Of a DNA stretch of 64,000 nucleotides, positions 8,537 through 18,478 are shown one piece after another (position 1 is the first letter of the stretch; every line of letters begins with the position of its first letter). Both the position numbers and the translations under genes were made by a program. Below the pieces are notes generated by a model. That model saw only the letters and a list, made by a program, of their open reading frames with translations, did not search any database and had not been told where the DNA came from. This stretch comes from Hymenobacter aranciens (GTDB lineage: Bacteria; Bacteroidota; Bacteroidia; Cytophagales; Hymenobacteraceae), in assembly GCF_030580865.1 (NCBI RefSeq), contig NZ_JAUQSY010000006.1, positions 293,631-357,630 on the forward strand, given 5' to 3'.

Positions 8537-11500
8537 TTACTCCACCACCACGCGGCGCACGATGGCCGCGCCGCCGGCTTCGAGGCGGAGCATATAGATG
8601 CCCGTGGCTAGGCCCGTGGTGAGGTATTCGGCCGTAGCGCCGCCGGCCGTGAGGCCGATGGTGCGGGTGCTTACTACCTGGCCCAGGGCGTTGAGCAGGC
8701 TAGCCTGCACCTTGGTCTGGCCCGCCACCGGCGGCAGCACTACCGTGAACTGGCCGTGGGCCGGGTTCGGGAAGATGCTGACCTGGCTGGCTTCGAGGCC
8801 GGCTTGGGTGGCCAGGGCGCCACTGGCCTGGTACACGAGCACAAAGCGGCCGGTGCTGGTGCCGGCGGCGCTCAGTTGCACCGCGTGGGTGGTGCCGGCG
8901 CTGAGGGCCAGCTGGGTGCCGGCCTGGGTGTCGCGCAGGTAGAACTGCCCGGCGGTGGGCATGGTGGGCAGCGCCGCCACCCGGAAGGTGTAGGTGCCGG
9001 CTGCCGGCACGCTCAGGCGCAGTGGCACCAGGATTTCGTTGGCGCCCGGCAGCGGCAGGCCGTTGATGGCCAGGGCCTCGGTGCCGGCCAGCGTGGCCAG
9101 GCTCAGGCCGCTGGGGTTGTTCAATTTGGCCGCGTCCTGGCTGGCGTCGAAGCCGGCAGTAGCATTCGCATTGAAGTACACGAAGGCATCATCGGCCTGG
9201 GTAGCGGTGCTAATCTGGAGCTGCACCAGCGCCGAAGCCGTGCCCCGCCCAAATGCCGGCTGCGGGCCGAAAGTGGTGACGCGGTTGGCATTGGTCAGGT
9301 TCACGGTGCCGGCGGTGCCGGGGGTGGTCACGCGCACGAAGTAGCCCTGGCCGGCATCCACCAGCGGGCTGTTGGTAAGCGGGTCGCTAATGCCCGGCAG
9401 GAAGGTGCGGTAGGTGCCGGCGTACTGGCCGGTGCTCTGGAAGATGTACATAGCCGCGTCCATGCCCGGGCGTTGGGCGGGGGTTACGCTGGTCCAGTCG
9501 AGCGGGCTCGGGTAGGGGTTGCCCAGCAGGTGCCAGCCGGTATCATTGCCCGGGTTGCGGGTGAGGGCGCCGGGCGTCTGAGCCGCGTTGTTGAAGGTAC
9601 CGGTGAAATCGACCAGCACGCCATTGGCCACGTTGGCCGTGTAGCCGCGGTTGGGCAGCATGGCATCAGTGGTGGCGGCGGGCGAGAACCAGCCTTTCTC
9701 GAAGGCCGTGAAATCAGACGTGACGGTCGTTACGCGGTTCTGGTCGTAGCCAAACACGGTGGGGAACGGCGTGACGAGGCCCGGCTGGGCCACGGTGTTA
9801 TAAGCCGGATTCAGCACCGGCGTAAAGCCCGGCGCCGCGAGGTCGCCGATGGTGGTGTTGCTCACCGGGGCCGCATAGTGGCGGTAGCCGATGCCGGCCG
9901 CGTTGTTGTTGTCGATGGCGCGCTGCATGGTGCCCGCGCCCACTACCACGCCGCCGGTGTTGTCGAGCACGGCCGTGCCCTGGCCACTTACTGACAGCAG
10001 GGTGAATGCGCGGCCGCCGGTAGTCAGGTTGCCGTTTTGCAGGCGCGCCAGCTGGCGCACACTCACGGCTTGCGAGAGGGTGAGGCCGGCGGGGGTATTC
10101 ACCGTCAGGTTGCGCACCTGGGCCGGCAGGCCACTGCCCGTGGTCTGGGCCTGGATACCGTAGTACACGTAGCTGGCATCAGCAGAAAACGAGCGGGTGC
10201 CCGTGAGCTGCACGGCGCCGGTGTTGCCACTGGCCGCAATGCCCGCCGCGTCGCAGATGCGCAGCTCGGCCCCTGCCGCCAGCGCGAAGCTGCCCGCGCC
10301 GCTCAGCGACTGGCAATTGGTAGCCAGAATGCCCTGCACCGTGACCGCGCCGGTAGCCGTGGTGGCCCCGGTGAGGACGAGCGTGCCCCCGGCTTGCACA
10401 GTGATGTTATTGTAGGGGCCGCTGGCCGTTATAACCTGGCCACTGGTCACGGTCAGGTCGCCGGGCGCCAGGACCGGCGTCGTGAAGCTGATGGCCGAGG
10501 AAGTGGCGGTAGGGCCGCCGCAGTTGCTGGTCACGGTAGCCGTGTAGCTCGTGCCGGCCGTCAGGCCACTCAGGGCGATGGGCGAAGCAGTGCCGGTAGC
10601 CGTTTGGGCGGTGCCGCCGGCAGCGGTGTAGGTCACGGTGTAGGTGGTAGCGCCCGCGCCCCCCGTGAAGGCGATGCTGGCGGTGTTGGTCGTCACGCTA
10701 TTGGCGGCCACGTTGGTGGGAGCCACGCACGGCGGGGTAGCCGTGGTGAAGGTGATGGCCGGGGCCGAAGTAGTGTTCTGGTTGAAATCGCAGTTGCTGG
10801 TCACCGTCACGCTGTAAGTGGTGGTGGGCGTCAGGCCGCTCAGGGCGATGGGCGAAGTAGTGCCCGTGGCCGTTTGGGTAGTGCTGCTGCCGGCGGCGGT
10901 GTAGTTCACCGTGTAGGTGTTAGCGTTCAAGCCGGCCGTGAAGGCAATGCTGGCTGTCGTGGTCGTCACGCTGTTGGCGGCCACGTTGGTGGGCGCGATG
11001 CACGGCGGCGTGGCCGTGGTGAAGGTGCTGGCCGCAGAGGTCGAGGTCTGGCCCCCGCCGCAGTTGCTGGCCACGGTTAGGCTGTAAGTGGTAGCCGGAG
11101 CGAGGCCGGTAAGCGCGATAGGCGTGGTGTTGCCGGTAGCCGTTTGGGCGGTACCCCCGGCGGCGGTGTAAGTCACGGTGTAAGTAACGGCGCCGCTGGC
11201 CGGCGTGAAGTTGACGCTGGCCGTGGTGGTGGTGACGTTGGTAGCGGCTACGTTGTTCGGCGTCGAGCAGCCATTGGGCGTACTCACGCAAATCGTAAAC
11301 GTGTTTTCTACGTCATTGGAGCCAAAGCCCGCCACCGATACGTAATATGTGGTGCTGGGCGTCAGGCCCGGCACGTCGAAGGCCGGGGCCTGGGTATTGT
11401 TGGTAGCTCCCGTTGAGCAACCGACGGTCGTAAACGGCCCGGCCGCGCCGCCGGCGCTCGAAAACACGCGCACCGTGCCGGCTGCCGTGCCCGCCACCGC

Positions 11501-13039
11501 AATACGCACGCCCGCCGCCGTAGCGCCGGTAGCCGGCGTAGTAAAGCGGAACCACACATCCTGCGGGTTAGCCGCCGGGCTGCAGTTGCCCGGGTTGGTG
11601 TAGCCGATAGGCGCGGTGGTCGTGGAGCCGATGTTAGAAGCATTGGTCGGCAAGCAGGTAGCGCCAATGGTCAGGGCCAGGGCCCCGCTGGGTTCGTCAT
11701 TAGCCGGCAGTGTCACAAAAGCTACGGCGGGCGACGAGGTCAGCGTCGTGCCATCGGCACAGGTGCCGGTCACGGTCACGTTGTAGCGAATGCCGCCCGT
11801 CAGGCCCGTCAGGGTCAGCGGCGAGGCAGTGCCCGACGCCGTAACGACCCCATTGCCGCCCGCCACCGGCGTGGCCGTTGCCACAAAGCTGGTATTGCCG
11901 TTGCCAGCCGTGAAGCTAACATCGGCACTGGTAATGCCGATGTTGCCGATGCTCACGGCCGTGGGCACGGTGCAGGTAGCTACCGTGGTAAAAGTCACGG
12001 TAGCCGGCACCGAGGTCACGCCGCCGCTGCAGTTGCTTACCAGCGATGCCGTGTAGGTGGTACCCGCCGTCAGGCCGGTCAGGGTATAGGGTGAGCTGCT
12101 CACGGCCTGGCTGCCACCGCCAGAAGCGGGCGTCGTCGTGACGGTATAGCCCCCGGCCGGCGTGGGCGAAGCTGCCGTAAAGGTCAGCTGGGCCGAATTG
12201 TCGGTGAGGTTGGTAACGCCCAGATTGCGGGGCGAAGCGCAGCTGTTGGGCGGCGTGAAGGTGTAAACTAGGCCCAGCGGCGGCTTCACCGTCGGGGTGA
12301 GCAGCATAGTAGCAAAGCGGTTAGTCCCCGGTACCGACTGAACCCAGTCGGTAGTGGTGGTACGGTTGTTATACGCCGCATTGCTGCCGGCGCCGCGCAA
12401 TCCCACTTCCCCGTTGGAATTCAACCCCGCCTCTGGCAGAAACGCCCCGTAAACCAGATTTACCCGGTTGCTTCCTTCCTCTAGGCGAATCTGAAAGTTG
12501 AGAAGTGTAAAATCGGCCCGGATAGGCTGAAAATTTTTGAATTGCACTACTAGGGTTCGGTTGGGAGCCGAGCCCAGGGTCTGGTAGCGTAGCTCCCCGG
12601 CGTCCCCATTAGCGGACGAGATGTTGCCATACAGGTCAGCTCCGAAGCCGGATACGGAACCATCAAAGCCCGTACTCGTCGAAATAGGCGTGTCGAAAAT
12701 GCTCGGAGGAGTGCTGCCGAAGGTGATGAAACCATTGGACGACAGCGTGAAACTTGTGTAGGCAACTCCCGCAAACTGGAATGTAAAGCCGATGGGCAAG
12801 CCTGGGAATACCGAGGTGTCTAAGTCATCGCCCGAAGCCGAGGCCACGGCTACTACAGTTCCGGCAGTGAGAGGGGTGTAAGTTTCGCTGCCCTGCGAAA
12901 ACGCATAAGTATTTACCGCTTGAGCCTGAACGCCACTAGCTGATAAAAATAGCCCAGCTAGCATAGCGACACCACGTCGTATCCGGGTAGGTAGCGCGGT
13001 TGATAGCAAGCGGGGCCCAGAGAGAGAAAGTTGTTTCAT
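8537..13039 (-). CDS. T9SS-secreted surface protein with fibronectin type III repeats
   Basis: The 1500-residue product starts with a signal peptide ending SGVQA-QA. The N-terminal part (about 40-270) has the look of a Bacteroidota beta-sandwich domain (GFTFQFAGVAYTSFTLSSNGFITFG). Around 265-900 come six or more FnIII-type units with the recurrent phrase NVAANSVTTTTASIAFT ... SYTATVTSNCGG, interrupted by a pre-peptidase C-terminal-like segment (about 475-600, PQDVWFRFTTP ... STTYYVSVAGFG). The C-terminal 600 residues form a module shared with three other proteins in this window ([28 protein letters not shown]). The end is a T9SS type A sorting domain (VSIFPNPAHGQFTV ... GIYMLRLEAGG). Expected location: cell surface or secreted. 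ATG 13039 is preferred over 13114 because it places the signal peptide at the N-terminus. Function is probably adhesion; the ligand is unknown. Confidence 0.85.
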   Translation of the reverse strand: MKQLSLSGPRLLSTALPTRIRRGVAMLAGLFLSASGVQAQAVNTYAFSQGSETYTPLTAGTVVAVASASGDDLDTSVFPGLPIGFTFQFAGVAYTSFTLSSNGFITFGSTPPSIFDTPISTSTGFDGSVSGFGADLYGNISSANGDAGELRYQTLGSAPNRTLVVQFKNFQPIRADFTLLNFQIRLEEGSNRVNLVYGAFLPEAGLNSNGEVGLRGAGSNAAYNNRTTTTDWVQSVPGTNRFATMLLTPTVKPPLGLVYTFTPPNSCASPRNLGVTNLTDNSAQLTFTAASPTPAGGYTVTTTPASGGGSQAVSSSPYTLTGLTAGTTYTASLVSNCSGGVTSVPATVTFTTVATCTVPTAVSIGNIGITSADVSFTAGNGNTSFVATATPVAGGNGVVTASGTASPLTLTGLTGGIRYNVTVTGTCADGTTLTSSPAVAFVTLPANDEPSGALALTIGATCLPTNASNIGSTTTAPIGYTNPGNCSPAANPQDVWFRFTTPATGATAAGVRIAVAGTAAGTVRVFSSAGGAAGPFTTVGCSTGATNNTQAPAFDVPGLTPSTTYYVSVAGFGSNDVENTFTICVSTPNGCSTPNNVAATNVTTTTASVNFTPASGAVTYTVTYTAAGGTAQTATGNTTPIALTGLAPATTYSLTVASNCGGGQTSTSAASTFTTATPPCIAPTNVAANSVTTTTASIAFTAGLNANTYTVNYTAAGSSTTQTATGTTSPIALSGLTPTTTYSVTVTSNCDFNQNTTSAPAITFTTATPPCVAPTNVAANSVTTNTASIAFTGGAGATTYTVTYTAAGGTAQTATGTASPIALSGLTAGTSYTATVTSNCGGPTATSSAISFTTPVLAPGDLTVTSGQVITASGPYNNITVQAGGTLVLTGATTATGAVTVQGILATNCQSLSGAGSFALAAGAELRICDAAGIAASGNTGAVQLTGTRSFSADASYVYYGIQAQTTGSGLPAQVRNLTVNTPAGLTLSQAVSVRQLARLQNGNLTTGGRAFTLLSVSGQGTAVLDNTGGVVVGAGTMQRAIDNNNAAGIGYRHYAAPVSNTTIGDLAAPGFTPVLNPAYNTVAQPGLVTPFPTVFGYDQNRVTTVTSDFTAFEKGWFSPAATTDAMLPNRGYTANVANGVLVDFTGTFNNAAQTPGALTRNPGNDTGWHLLGNPYPSPLDWTSVTPAQRPGMDAAMYIFQSTGQYAGTYRTFLPGISDPLTNSPLVDAGQGYFVRVTTPGTAGTVNLTNANRVTTFGPQPAFGRGTASALVQLQISTATQADDAFVYFNANATAGFDASQDAAKLNNPSGLSLATLAGTEALAINGLPLPGANEILVPLRLSVPAAGTYTFRVAALPTMPTAGQFYLRDTQAGTQLALSAGTTHAVQLSAAGTSTGRFVLVYQASGALATQAGLEASQVSIFPNPAHGQFTVVLPPVAGQTKVQASLLNALGQVVSTRTIGLTAGGATAEYLTTGLATGIYMLRLEAGGAAIVRRVVVE

Positions 13040-13190
13040 ATGGGTTGGTAAGAAAAAAGAAGACAAAAGAGAGAGAGAAAAAGCCGGCGGGAGTTGGCGG
13101 AGGTAATTAACCACTCAAGGTCATTAGATGCTTACTGGAAGCTGGTTTTTTAACAGATTACTAACCTTTGTTAGCACAAGCCTATTACAT

Positions 13191-13228
13191 AAAAGCGCCG
13201 GCCTCTTGCGAGGACCGGCGTTTTTTAT
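13191..13228 (-). terminator. Terminator of the 13251-15596 gene
   Basis: A stem pairing 13196-13205 with 13210-13220 (one bulged A) is flanked by A and T tracts. It lies just downstream of the minus-strand gene ending at 13251 and upstream of the next minus-strand gene. Confidence 0.8.
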
Positions 13229-13250
13229 GCATATGAGCAGCTTGCAAAGT

Positions 13251-15596
13251 TTACTGCTTTTGAATCTTGATGGTTTGGGTCGTACCGCTAGGCAGGGCCA
13301 GACGCACGATGTACACACCAGCGGGCTTGTTGTCGAGCGAAGGCAGCTGCATGGTCGAAGAACCTACGCTAACTTCTGCTTTTTGGCGGGTAATTTCCCG
13401 GCCCATGGCGTCGGTTACCTGGATTACTGCGTTGCCAGCCACGCCGCTTTGCACATTCACCGATAGCTGGTCACCATCACGGAAGGGGTTGGGGAACACC
13501 GAGGAGGTGCTGCTTACCACGGCGTCCGACTTACCACCGAAGTCTACTACCCGCACCGGAGTGTAAGCGAAGGCACCGTTGGTATCCACCTGCCGCAGGC
13601 GGTAGTAGCGAATACCGCTGGTAGCAGTAGCATCCGTGTAGCTGTAGTGGGTTGCACTCGAGCTGTTGGGGTTTTTAGAGTTCACCATCGTCAGGGTGCG
13701 GAACTCGCGGCCGTCCAGGCTAACCTGTACTTCAAAGCCGGCGTTGTTTTTCTCCATAGCAGTTCCCCAGTTCAGGAGGGCACCAGTACGTTCGCGAACA
13801 GCGGTGAAGTACGTAAACTCAACTGGCAGGGGGGTTTCGTTTTCACCAATCGTGAACGTTGCGAACGACTTGATGATATTTTGAGTCAAGCGGTTTCCCG
13901 AGGGATTGATACGCTCACGACCTTTATTCTCAAATCCGCTACCTCCCGAGCTCGATACCCAAACGGTAAGTTGGCTTTCGATAAGGTTGATTGGACCAAC
14001 CCCGCTAGAGCTTACCTGCTGTAGCTCACGGTCAAGCCACCGGAATCCCATGCGAGCTACTAATGGATTGGCCTCAGTGTTTGCATTAGTAGGACGAACC
14101 CCGAAGCTGCGTTTGGCACTCGGCTTAGCACCGAGCAAACCAGCGGCGGAGAACCCGGTACCCCGCGTTACTTCAGTCAGGCCAGGAGTGCCTGCTCCAG
14201 TGAAGGTAAGGTCAAGCCCGATATTGCCGAAAGCCTGGGTGATACCGTTCACAGCCACTTCGTTGGCAATCATGTATCCTTCAACGTACGAGTTTTCGCT
14301 TTCGCCAACAATCTGGCCGCCTGGGTCGTTCATAGTGCTGGTGGCCAACCGAACGTGCGTAGCGGCTGAGTTAACATTGCCCGTTACCAGGATGCCGTTC
14401 ACCATCGTCAGCACTTGGTTAATTATCATATTACCCACCAGGGTTTTGCGAGTGGGTTCGCCGTTCACATTCGGGCTATCTACTTTGAAGTTGTAGAACA
14501 GAGCCGAGCCATTGAAGGTCTGGTTGCGAGCGCCGGCCAACGTAAAGGTGGTGTTAGCCCGGCCGATAAACGAGTTAGCAACATCGGAGAAGTCGCCATG
14601 CAGACGCAGCTCACCGCTCACCAAGCGCAGAATAGAACGGTCGGTGTTGTTATTGCCTGCCAGCGTGAGGTTGTTGGCATACGCGGGGCCAGTCTGGGCA
14701 TTAGCCCGGATGTTGGGATAAACCACGCATTTGTTGCCACTGTAGTTGGGCACGGTCACGTTGGTCACTTCGGTAGGCACCCCATCTGACCACAGCAGTG
14801 GGTCAAACCATTCTGAAACGGCAATCAGGTCAGCCGTTTCCTGGGTAGGAGTAGGCGTGGGGCTTGGGTTCAGGGGATCGCAGCCAGCACCGGGGTTGAC
14901 ACCGCCCAGCCAAGTAGTTGCAGGCTGACCAATCAGCGCAGTACCCGTGCCAGCGTCAGTAGCACTAATCGTGAAAGTAGCTCTGTAGTTAGCGCTGCTG
15001 TTGGAGTCGTATATAAGGAAGCGGGTACCGTTGTTAGTACCTACTGCGCGGAAATACACCTCTACCACATATACGCCCGGGCCGCTGGTGAATTTTATCA
15101 GGTTTACCGGAGCAATAACGGTGTTGGGACGGGTGATTTGAATGTTCGTGTTTTCGAACCGGCGGTCACCGTTGCCAGCTGCGGCTCCGATTTGCGGCAG
15201 ACGCGAGCCCTGAAACAGGTAGCCCTGACCGGCATCGCCGTTAGCAGCTGTCTGCTTGTATAAGCGGAAGAAAATTTGCGTCGAGTCTTTGATAACGTCG
15301 CCGCTGTTTTCAAACGTATTTACCTGCCCGCCTTCCAAAATCAGTGAGCCGGTTTTGCGGTCGTAAGTACCCAGGTTAGCACCTTGGAAAGGCAGGTTGG
15401 CAGTAGCGTTCGCGTTGTAATAGTAAGTAGCCGCGTTTGGCGTACCCGTGCCAGTTACGATGATGTAATCATTGAAAAAACCAGAGCCTGCCAGAGCACG
15501 GGGAGCAGTGCCCAGGCAGAGTGCCAGCACCACCAGGGCAGCGATGCCGCGCTTGGCGCGGTTCAGCCCGTTTGCGAGAGTAGGGTTATAGAACAT
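13251..15596 (-). CDS. T9SS-secreted surface protein of unknown function
   Basis: The 781-residue product has a signal peptide (basic start, hydrophobic AALVVLALCLGTA, cleavage near ALA-GSG at about 37). The body has no catalytic motif I recognise. A beta-rich region (about 40-230) is followed by a segment resembling the start of sorting modules (ETADLIAVSEWFDPLLWSDGVP, about 255-276) and by beta-helix-like text (NNLTLAGNNNTDRSILRLVSGELRLHGDFS). Residues 590-690 have the common Bacteroidota pre-sorting domain (LPVEFTYFTAVRERTGALLNWGT ... YYRLRQVD). The last 80 residues are a T9SS type A sorting domain (SSVFPNPF ... AGVYIVRL). Codon usage is less GC-rich than in neighbouring surface genes. Upstream, 15597-15749 is AT-rich with long T runs and probably holds the promoter, although I could not fix the boxes. 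Confidence 0.82.
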   Translation of the reverse strand: MFYNPTLANGLNRAKRGIAALVVLALCLGTAPRALAGSGFFNDYIIVTGTGTPNAATYYYNANATANLPFQGANLGTYDRKTGSLILEGGQVNTFENSGDVIKDSTQIFFRLYKQTAANGDAGQGYLFQGSRLPQIGAAAGNGDRRFENTNIQITRPNTVIAPVNLIKFTSGPGVYVVEVYFRAVGTNNGTRFLIYDSNSSANYRATFTISATDAGTGTALIGQPATTWLGGVNPGAGCDPLNPSPTPTPTQETADLIAVSEWFDPLLWSDGVPTEVTNVTVPNYSGNKCVVYPNIRANAQTGPAYANNLTLAGNNNTDRSILRLVSGELRLHGDFSDVANSFIGRANTTFTLAGARNQTFNGSALFYNFKVDSPNVNGEPTRKTLVGNMIINQVLTMVNGILVTGNVNSAATHVRLATSTMNDPGGQIVGESENSYVEGYMIANEVAVNGITQAFGNIGLDLTFTGAGTPGLTEVTRGTGFSAAGLLGAKPSAKRSFGVRPTNANTEANPLVARMGFRWLDRELQQVSSSGVGPINLIESQLTVWVSSSGGSGFENKGRERINPSGNRLTQNIIKSFATFTIGENETPLPVEFTYFTAVRERTGALLNWGTAMEKNNAGFEVQVSLDGREFRTLTMVNSKNPNSSSATHYSYTDATATSGIRYYRLRQVDTNGAFAYTPVRVVDFGGKSDAVVSSTSSVFPNPFRDGDQLSVNVQSGVAGNAVIQVTDAMGREITRQKAEVSVGSSTMQLPSLDNKPAGVYIVRLALPSGTTQTIKIQKQ

Positions 15597-15749
15597 TGTA
15601 TTGGAGAGTTGAAGTCAGAAATTGAAGCTCCGTTGCTGGAACTACTGCCTTTAACGACGCGCCAAAAGGAAGGTTGGTCGTTGTGTATGATTTTTTAAAG
15701 TATTTTTTTTGACTTTTCTTCTAAAATGAAAATTACTTCCCCTATCAAG

Positions 15750-15784
15750 AACTAAAAAGCCCCGAAAATCGGGGCTTTTTAGTT
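15750..15784. terminator. Palindromic terminator downstream of the bestrophin-like gene
   Basis: Perfect 16-bp arms (15750-15765 and 15769-15784) enclose a 3-nt loop. GCCCCG/CGGGGC is flanked by A5 and T5. It lies downstream of the minus-strand gene ending at 15894. Confidence 0.85.
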
Positions 15785-15893
15785 CCTTTTTGTACTAAAC
15801 CGTGGATTGTGCGTATGCCCGCTGGCGATGCTGACGCTTGTTGCTTCGCGTTTGCCTAAGTAAACTACCAAAGGCAGTTGTGGCTTAAAGCAC

Positions 15894-16817
15894 TTAGTGC
15901 ACAATGCTATAAGGCACCACTGCCAGAGCTTTCTTTTCAGCAGGCAGTTCTACCCCTAATAAGTCGTGGACACTTACGCGAATCTTATTAGATAGTTGGG
16001 TAATCGGCAAATCGTTGCTGTCGTAACCGAAAGGGTTTTCAATTTCATTGCCAATCATTTCTAAGCCCAGCATGGCATAAGCCCCAATCATGGTGATGGG
16101 TATCATCCAGTAGCCACACGACTCAACTAGGACCAACGGCATTATCAGGATAAAAATGGTGATGTAGCACTTGATAAAGAAGCTGTAAGAATATGGGATG
16201 GGCGTGGCCTTGATGCGCTCGCATGTCCCATTGGTGGCCATCATGCCTAGGTAATGGTGCTTGATATTGAGCAGATGGGTAGGGTCAAAAATTTCAACCT
16301 TACGCAGTTGTTCCATGCTCTCCATCAGCACGGCAATGATGGTGCTGGGCACGTTTTCGGCCGCCCGCAAGCGCTCCATAATGTCGGGCGTGGCTTCGAG
16401 CTTGTCGAAACGGATGTTGTTGCGCAGGTTGCCCTGCAGCGCCAACGGGAAATTTGAAATCAGCGCGGCAAAGTAACGCCGGCTGGAATGTGCTTCTTTG
16501 GGCAATAAAGCATTGATTTCCATGGCCAGACCACGGCAATGCGATACTAGCTGGCCCCACACTTTGCGCCCCTCGTAGTAGCGGTCGTAGGCCGTGTTGG
16601 TGCGGAACACCAGCAGCAGGCTGAGCAGGATGCCCAGAATGGAAAGGTAATCGCGGCCAATATGCACATTCATCATGTGGAATTTGACGCTGCTGATGGC
16701 CACGGCTATGCCATAGAGGCCCACCAAGGCCACTCGCTTCAGTAGCAAGCGGATAACTTCGGAGGTGTGGAAATGCCAAAGGGCTTTCCACCAGTCGCCT
16801 CCCTGATACACTATCAT
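15894..16817 (-). CDS. Bestrophin-like anion channel family protein
   Basis: The 307-residue membrane protein has the bacterial bestrophin/UPF0187 layout: hydrophobic segments at about 25-45 (VALVGLYGIAVAISSV), 55-72 (LSILGILLSLLLVF), 210-230 and 235-255, and the family phrases SLLLVFRTNTAYDRYYEGRKVWGQ (N-terminal third) and LEMIGNEIENPFGYDSNDLP (C-terminal). In structurally studied members a pentamer forms an anion or cation pore in the cytoplasmic membrane; ion selectivity here is unknown. The gene ends with its own terminator and is divergent from the DedA gene 128 bp away. Length is normal for bacterial members. Confidence 0.85.
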   Translation of the reverse strand: MIVYQGGDWWKALWHFHTSEVIRLLLKRVALVGLYGIAVAISSVKFHMMNVHIGRDYLSILGILLSLLLVFRTNTAYDRYYEGRKVWGQLVSHCRGLAMEINALLPKEAHSSRRYFAALISNFPLALQGNLRNNIRFDKLEATPDIMERLRAAENVPSTIIAVLMESMEQLRKVEIFDPTHLLNIKHHYLGMMATNGTCERIKATPIPYSYSFFIKCYITIFILIMPLVLVESCGYWMIPITMIGAYAMLGLEMIGNEIENPFGYDSNDLPITQLSNKIRVSVHDLLGVELPAEKKALAVVPYSIVH

Positions 16818-16945
16818 GGCTAAGGTAAATTTTCAACCTTGCAACGGCAAAGCTCGCGTGCGGGTTGAGCGCGGCGAGCGAAGCGCCTGCTAGCGGGCTA
16901 CTTCGGCGGCTGAGGGTTTTCTTTGCACTTCACAAACCGCTCCGC

Positions 16946-17641
16946 ATGGACCTGCTTAAGCAATTTTTCGACCTCGTACTGCACCTCGACAAAACCTTGA
17001 TTGACGTGGTGCATCAGTACGGCAACCTGACCTACCTGATTCTCTTCCTCATCGTCTTCACCGAAACGGGGGTTATCGTTTTTCCCTTCCTGCCCGGTGA
17101 TTCCCTGCTGTTTGTGGCCGGCACGCTGGCCGCACTACCTAACCCCGACACCGGCCAGCCGCTGCTGAATATTCTGTACCTGATTCCGCTGCTGATTGCG
17201 GCGGCTTTCATCGGCGATAACCTCAACTATTTTGTGGGCGACTATCTGGGACCACGGGTATTTCGGGAAGATTTTAAATTTTTGAAACGCAAATACCTCG
17301 AGCAAACCCAGGCTTTTTACGCCAAGCACGGCGGCAAAACGATTATCATGGCTCGCTTCGTGCCGATTGTGCGCACGTTTGCGCCCTTTGTGGCCGGCGT
17401 GGGCACCATGACGTACCGTTACTTCGCCTCCTACAGCATTGCCGGCGCCGTGCTGTGGGTGGTTTCGCTCACCCTGGCGGGTTATTTGTTTGGCAACATC
17501 CCGCTGGTTAAGAACAACTTTACGCTGGTAATCTATGGCATCATCCTGATTTCCATTTTGCCGCCGCTGGTGCAGTTTCTGAAGCAGAAGCTGAGCGGCA
17601 AGCCCGCCGAAGCCGACGACTTACCCCACGGGCCGCTGTAA
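16946..17641 (+). CDS. DedA-family membrane protein
   Basis: The 231-residue protein carries the DedA/SNARE-associated (VTT) signature: FTETGVIVFPFLPGDSLLFVAG (about 34-55), a central GDNLNYFVGDYLG, FYAKHGGKTIIMARFVPIVRTFAPFVAG (about 128-155) and a last hydrophobic helix. Members of this family act as lipid flippases or undecaprenyl-phosphate recyclers in the cytoplasmic membrane, and some support membrane homeostasis. ATG 16946 was chosen because upstream codons (to 16865) are rich in Ala/Arg and fall in the intergenic region; a TTTCTTTG at 16917-16924 could be a -7 box. A hairpin terminator follows at 17664-17701. Confidence 0.88.
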   Translation: MDLLKQFFDLVLHLDKTLIDVVHQYGNLTYLILFLIVFTETGVIVFPFLPGDSLLFVAGTLAALPNPDTGQPLLNILYLIPLLIAAAFIGDNLNYFVGDYLGPRVFREDFKFLKRKYLEQTQAFYAKHGGKTIIMARFVPIVRTFAPFVAGVGTMTYRYFASYSIAGAVLWVVSLTLAGYLFGNIPLVKNNFTLVIYGIILISILPPLVQFLKQKLSGKPAEADDLPHGPL

Positions 17642-17663
17642 ATGCCGCCTTGTTTTAGCTACT

Positions 17664-17701
17664 GTTAAAAGCCTCGGCCTCATCTGGCTGGGGCTTTTAA
17701 C
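17664..17701 (+). terminator. Terminator after the DedA gene
   Basis: 10-bp outer arms (17664-17673 and 17692-17701) pair as GTTAAAAGCC/GGCTTTTAAC, with a further short GC pairing inside. Confidence 0.75.
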
Positions 17702-17737
17702 TTTTCAGCGATTCTTCAACTTGATTTCCCATTATTT

Positions 17738-18478
17738 ATGCGTCAGTTTGGCTTGATTGGCCGCACCCTGCGCCACTCGTTTTCACAAGCATATTTTACG
17801 CAGAAATTTGCAGCTCTGGGGCTCGAAAATCATCATTACGAGTTGTTTGAGCTGGCCGACATTGCCGAGCTACCGGCCCTGCTGGCCGCGCACCCGCACC
17901 TGGAAGGCCTGAACGTGACCGTACCATATAAGGAGTTGGTGATGCCTTACCTCGACGAGCTGACGCCCACCGCCGCCCGCGTGGGGGCCGTCAACGTCAT
18001 CCAGCGCCGGCCGGACGGCCGTCTCATCGGCCACAACACCGATTACATCGGTTTCCGCGAGTCGCTGCGGCGCTTTTATCCGCTGCGGGGCGAGGAGGGC
18101 CGGGCGCTGGTGCTCGGCCAGGGGGGCGCCGCCAAAGCCATTGCCGTGGTGCTGCGCGACCTGGACATTCCGCACCAGTTTGCGACGCGCAATCCGCTTG
18201 GTGACGCCCTCAGCTACGACGACCTGACGCCGCAATTATTATCTCAAATCAGGCTGATTATCAACGCCACACCCTTGGGCACCTTCCCGAATGCGGAGGA
18301 GTGCCCGCGTCTTCCCTACCCGGCCCTCACGCCCCAGCACTATCTCTACGATGTGGTGTATAATCCTGCGGAGACGCTCTTTATGCGCAAAGGGCTGGCG
18401 GCTGGGGCCCAGGTTAAAAACGGTTTTGAGATGTTGCGCTTACAGGCGGAGGCTTCGTGGGAAATATGGAATGACTGA
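17738..18478 (+). CDS. aroE: Shikimate dehydrogenase
   Basis: The 246-residue protein has the substrate-binding N-terminal domain (FGLIGRTLRHSFSQAYF, residues 4-20; NVTVPYKE with the catalytic Lys near residue 66) and HNTDYIGF (catalytic Asp near residue 101). The NADP-binding Rossmann motif is LVLGQGGAAKA (about 124-134). LIINATPLGTFP and KNGFEMLRLQA complete the family pattern. It reduces 3-dehydroshikimate to shikimate in the cytoplasm, in aromatic amino-acid and folate precursor synthesis. Length is slightly short of E. coli AroE (about 270), as is common in Bacteroidota. The stop codon lies inside the left arm of a terminator hairpin. Confidence 0.93.
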   Translation: MRQFGLIGRTLRHSFSQAYFTQKFAALGLENHHYELFELADIAELPALLAAHPHLEGLNVTVPYKELVMPYLDELTPTAARVGAVNVIQRRPDGRLIGHNTDYIGFRESLRRFYPLRGEEGRALVLGQGGAAKAIAVVLRDLDIPHQFATRNPLGDALSYDDLTPQLLSQIRLIINATPLGTFPNAEECPRLPYPALTPQHYLYDVVYNPAETLFMRKGLAAGAQVKNGFEMLRLQAEASWEIWND

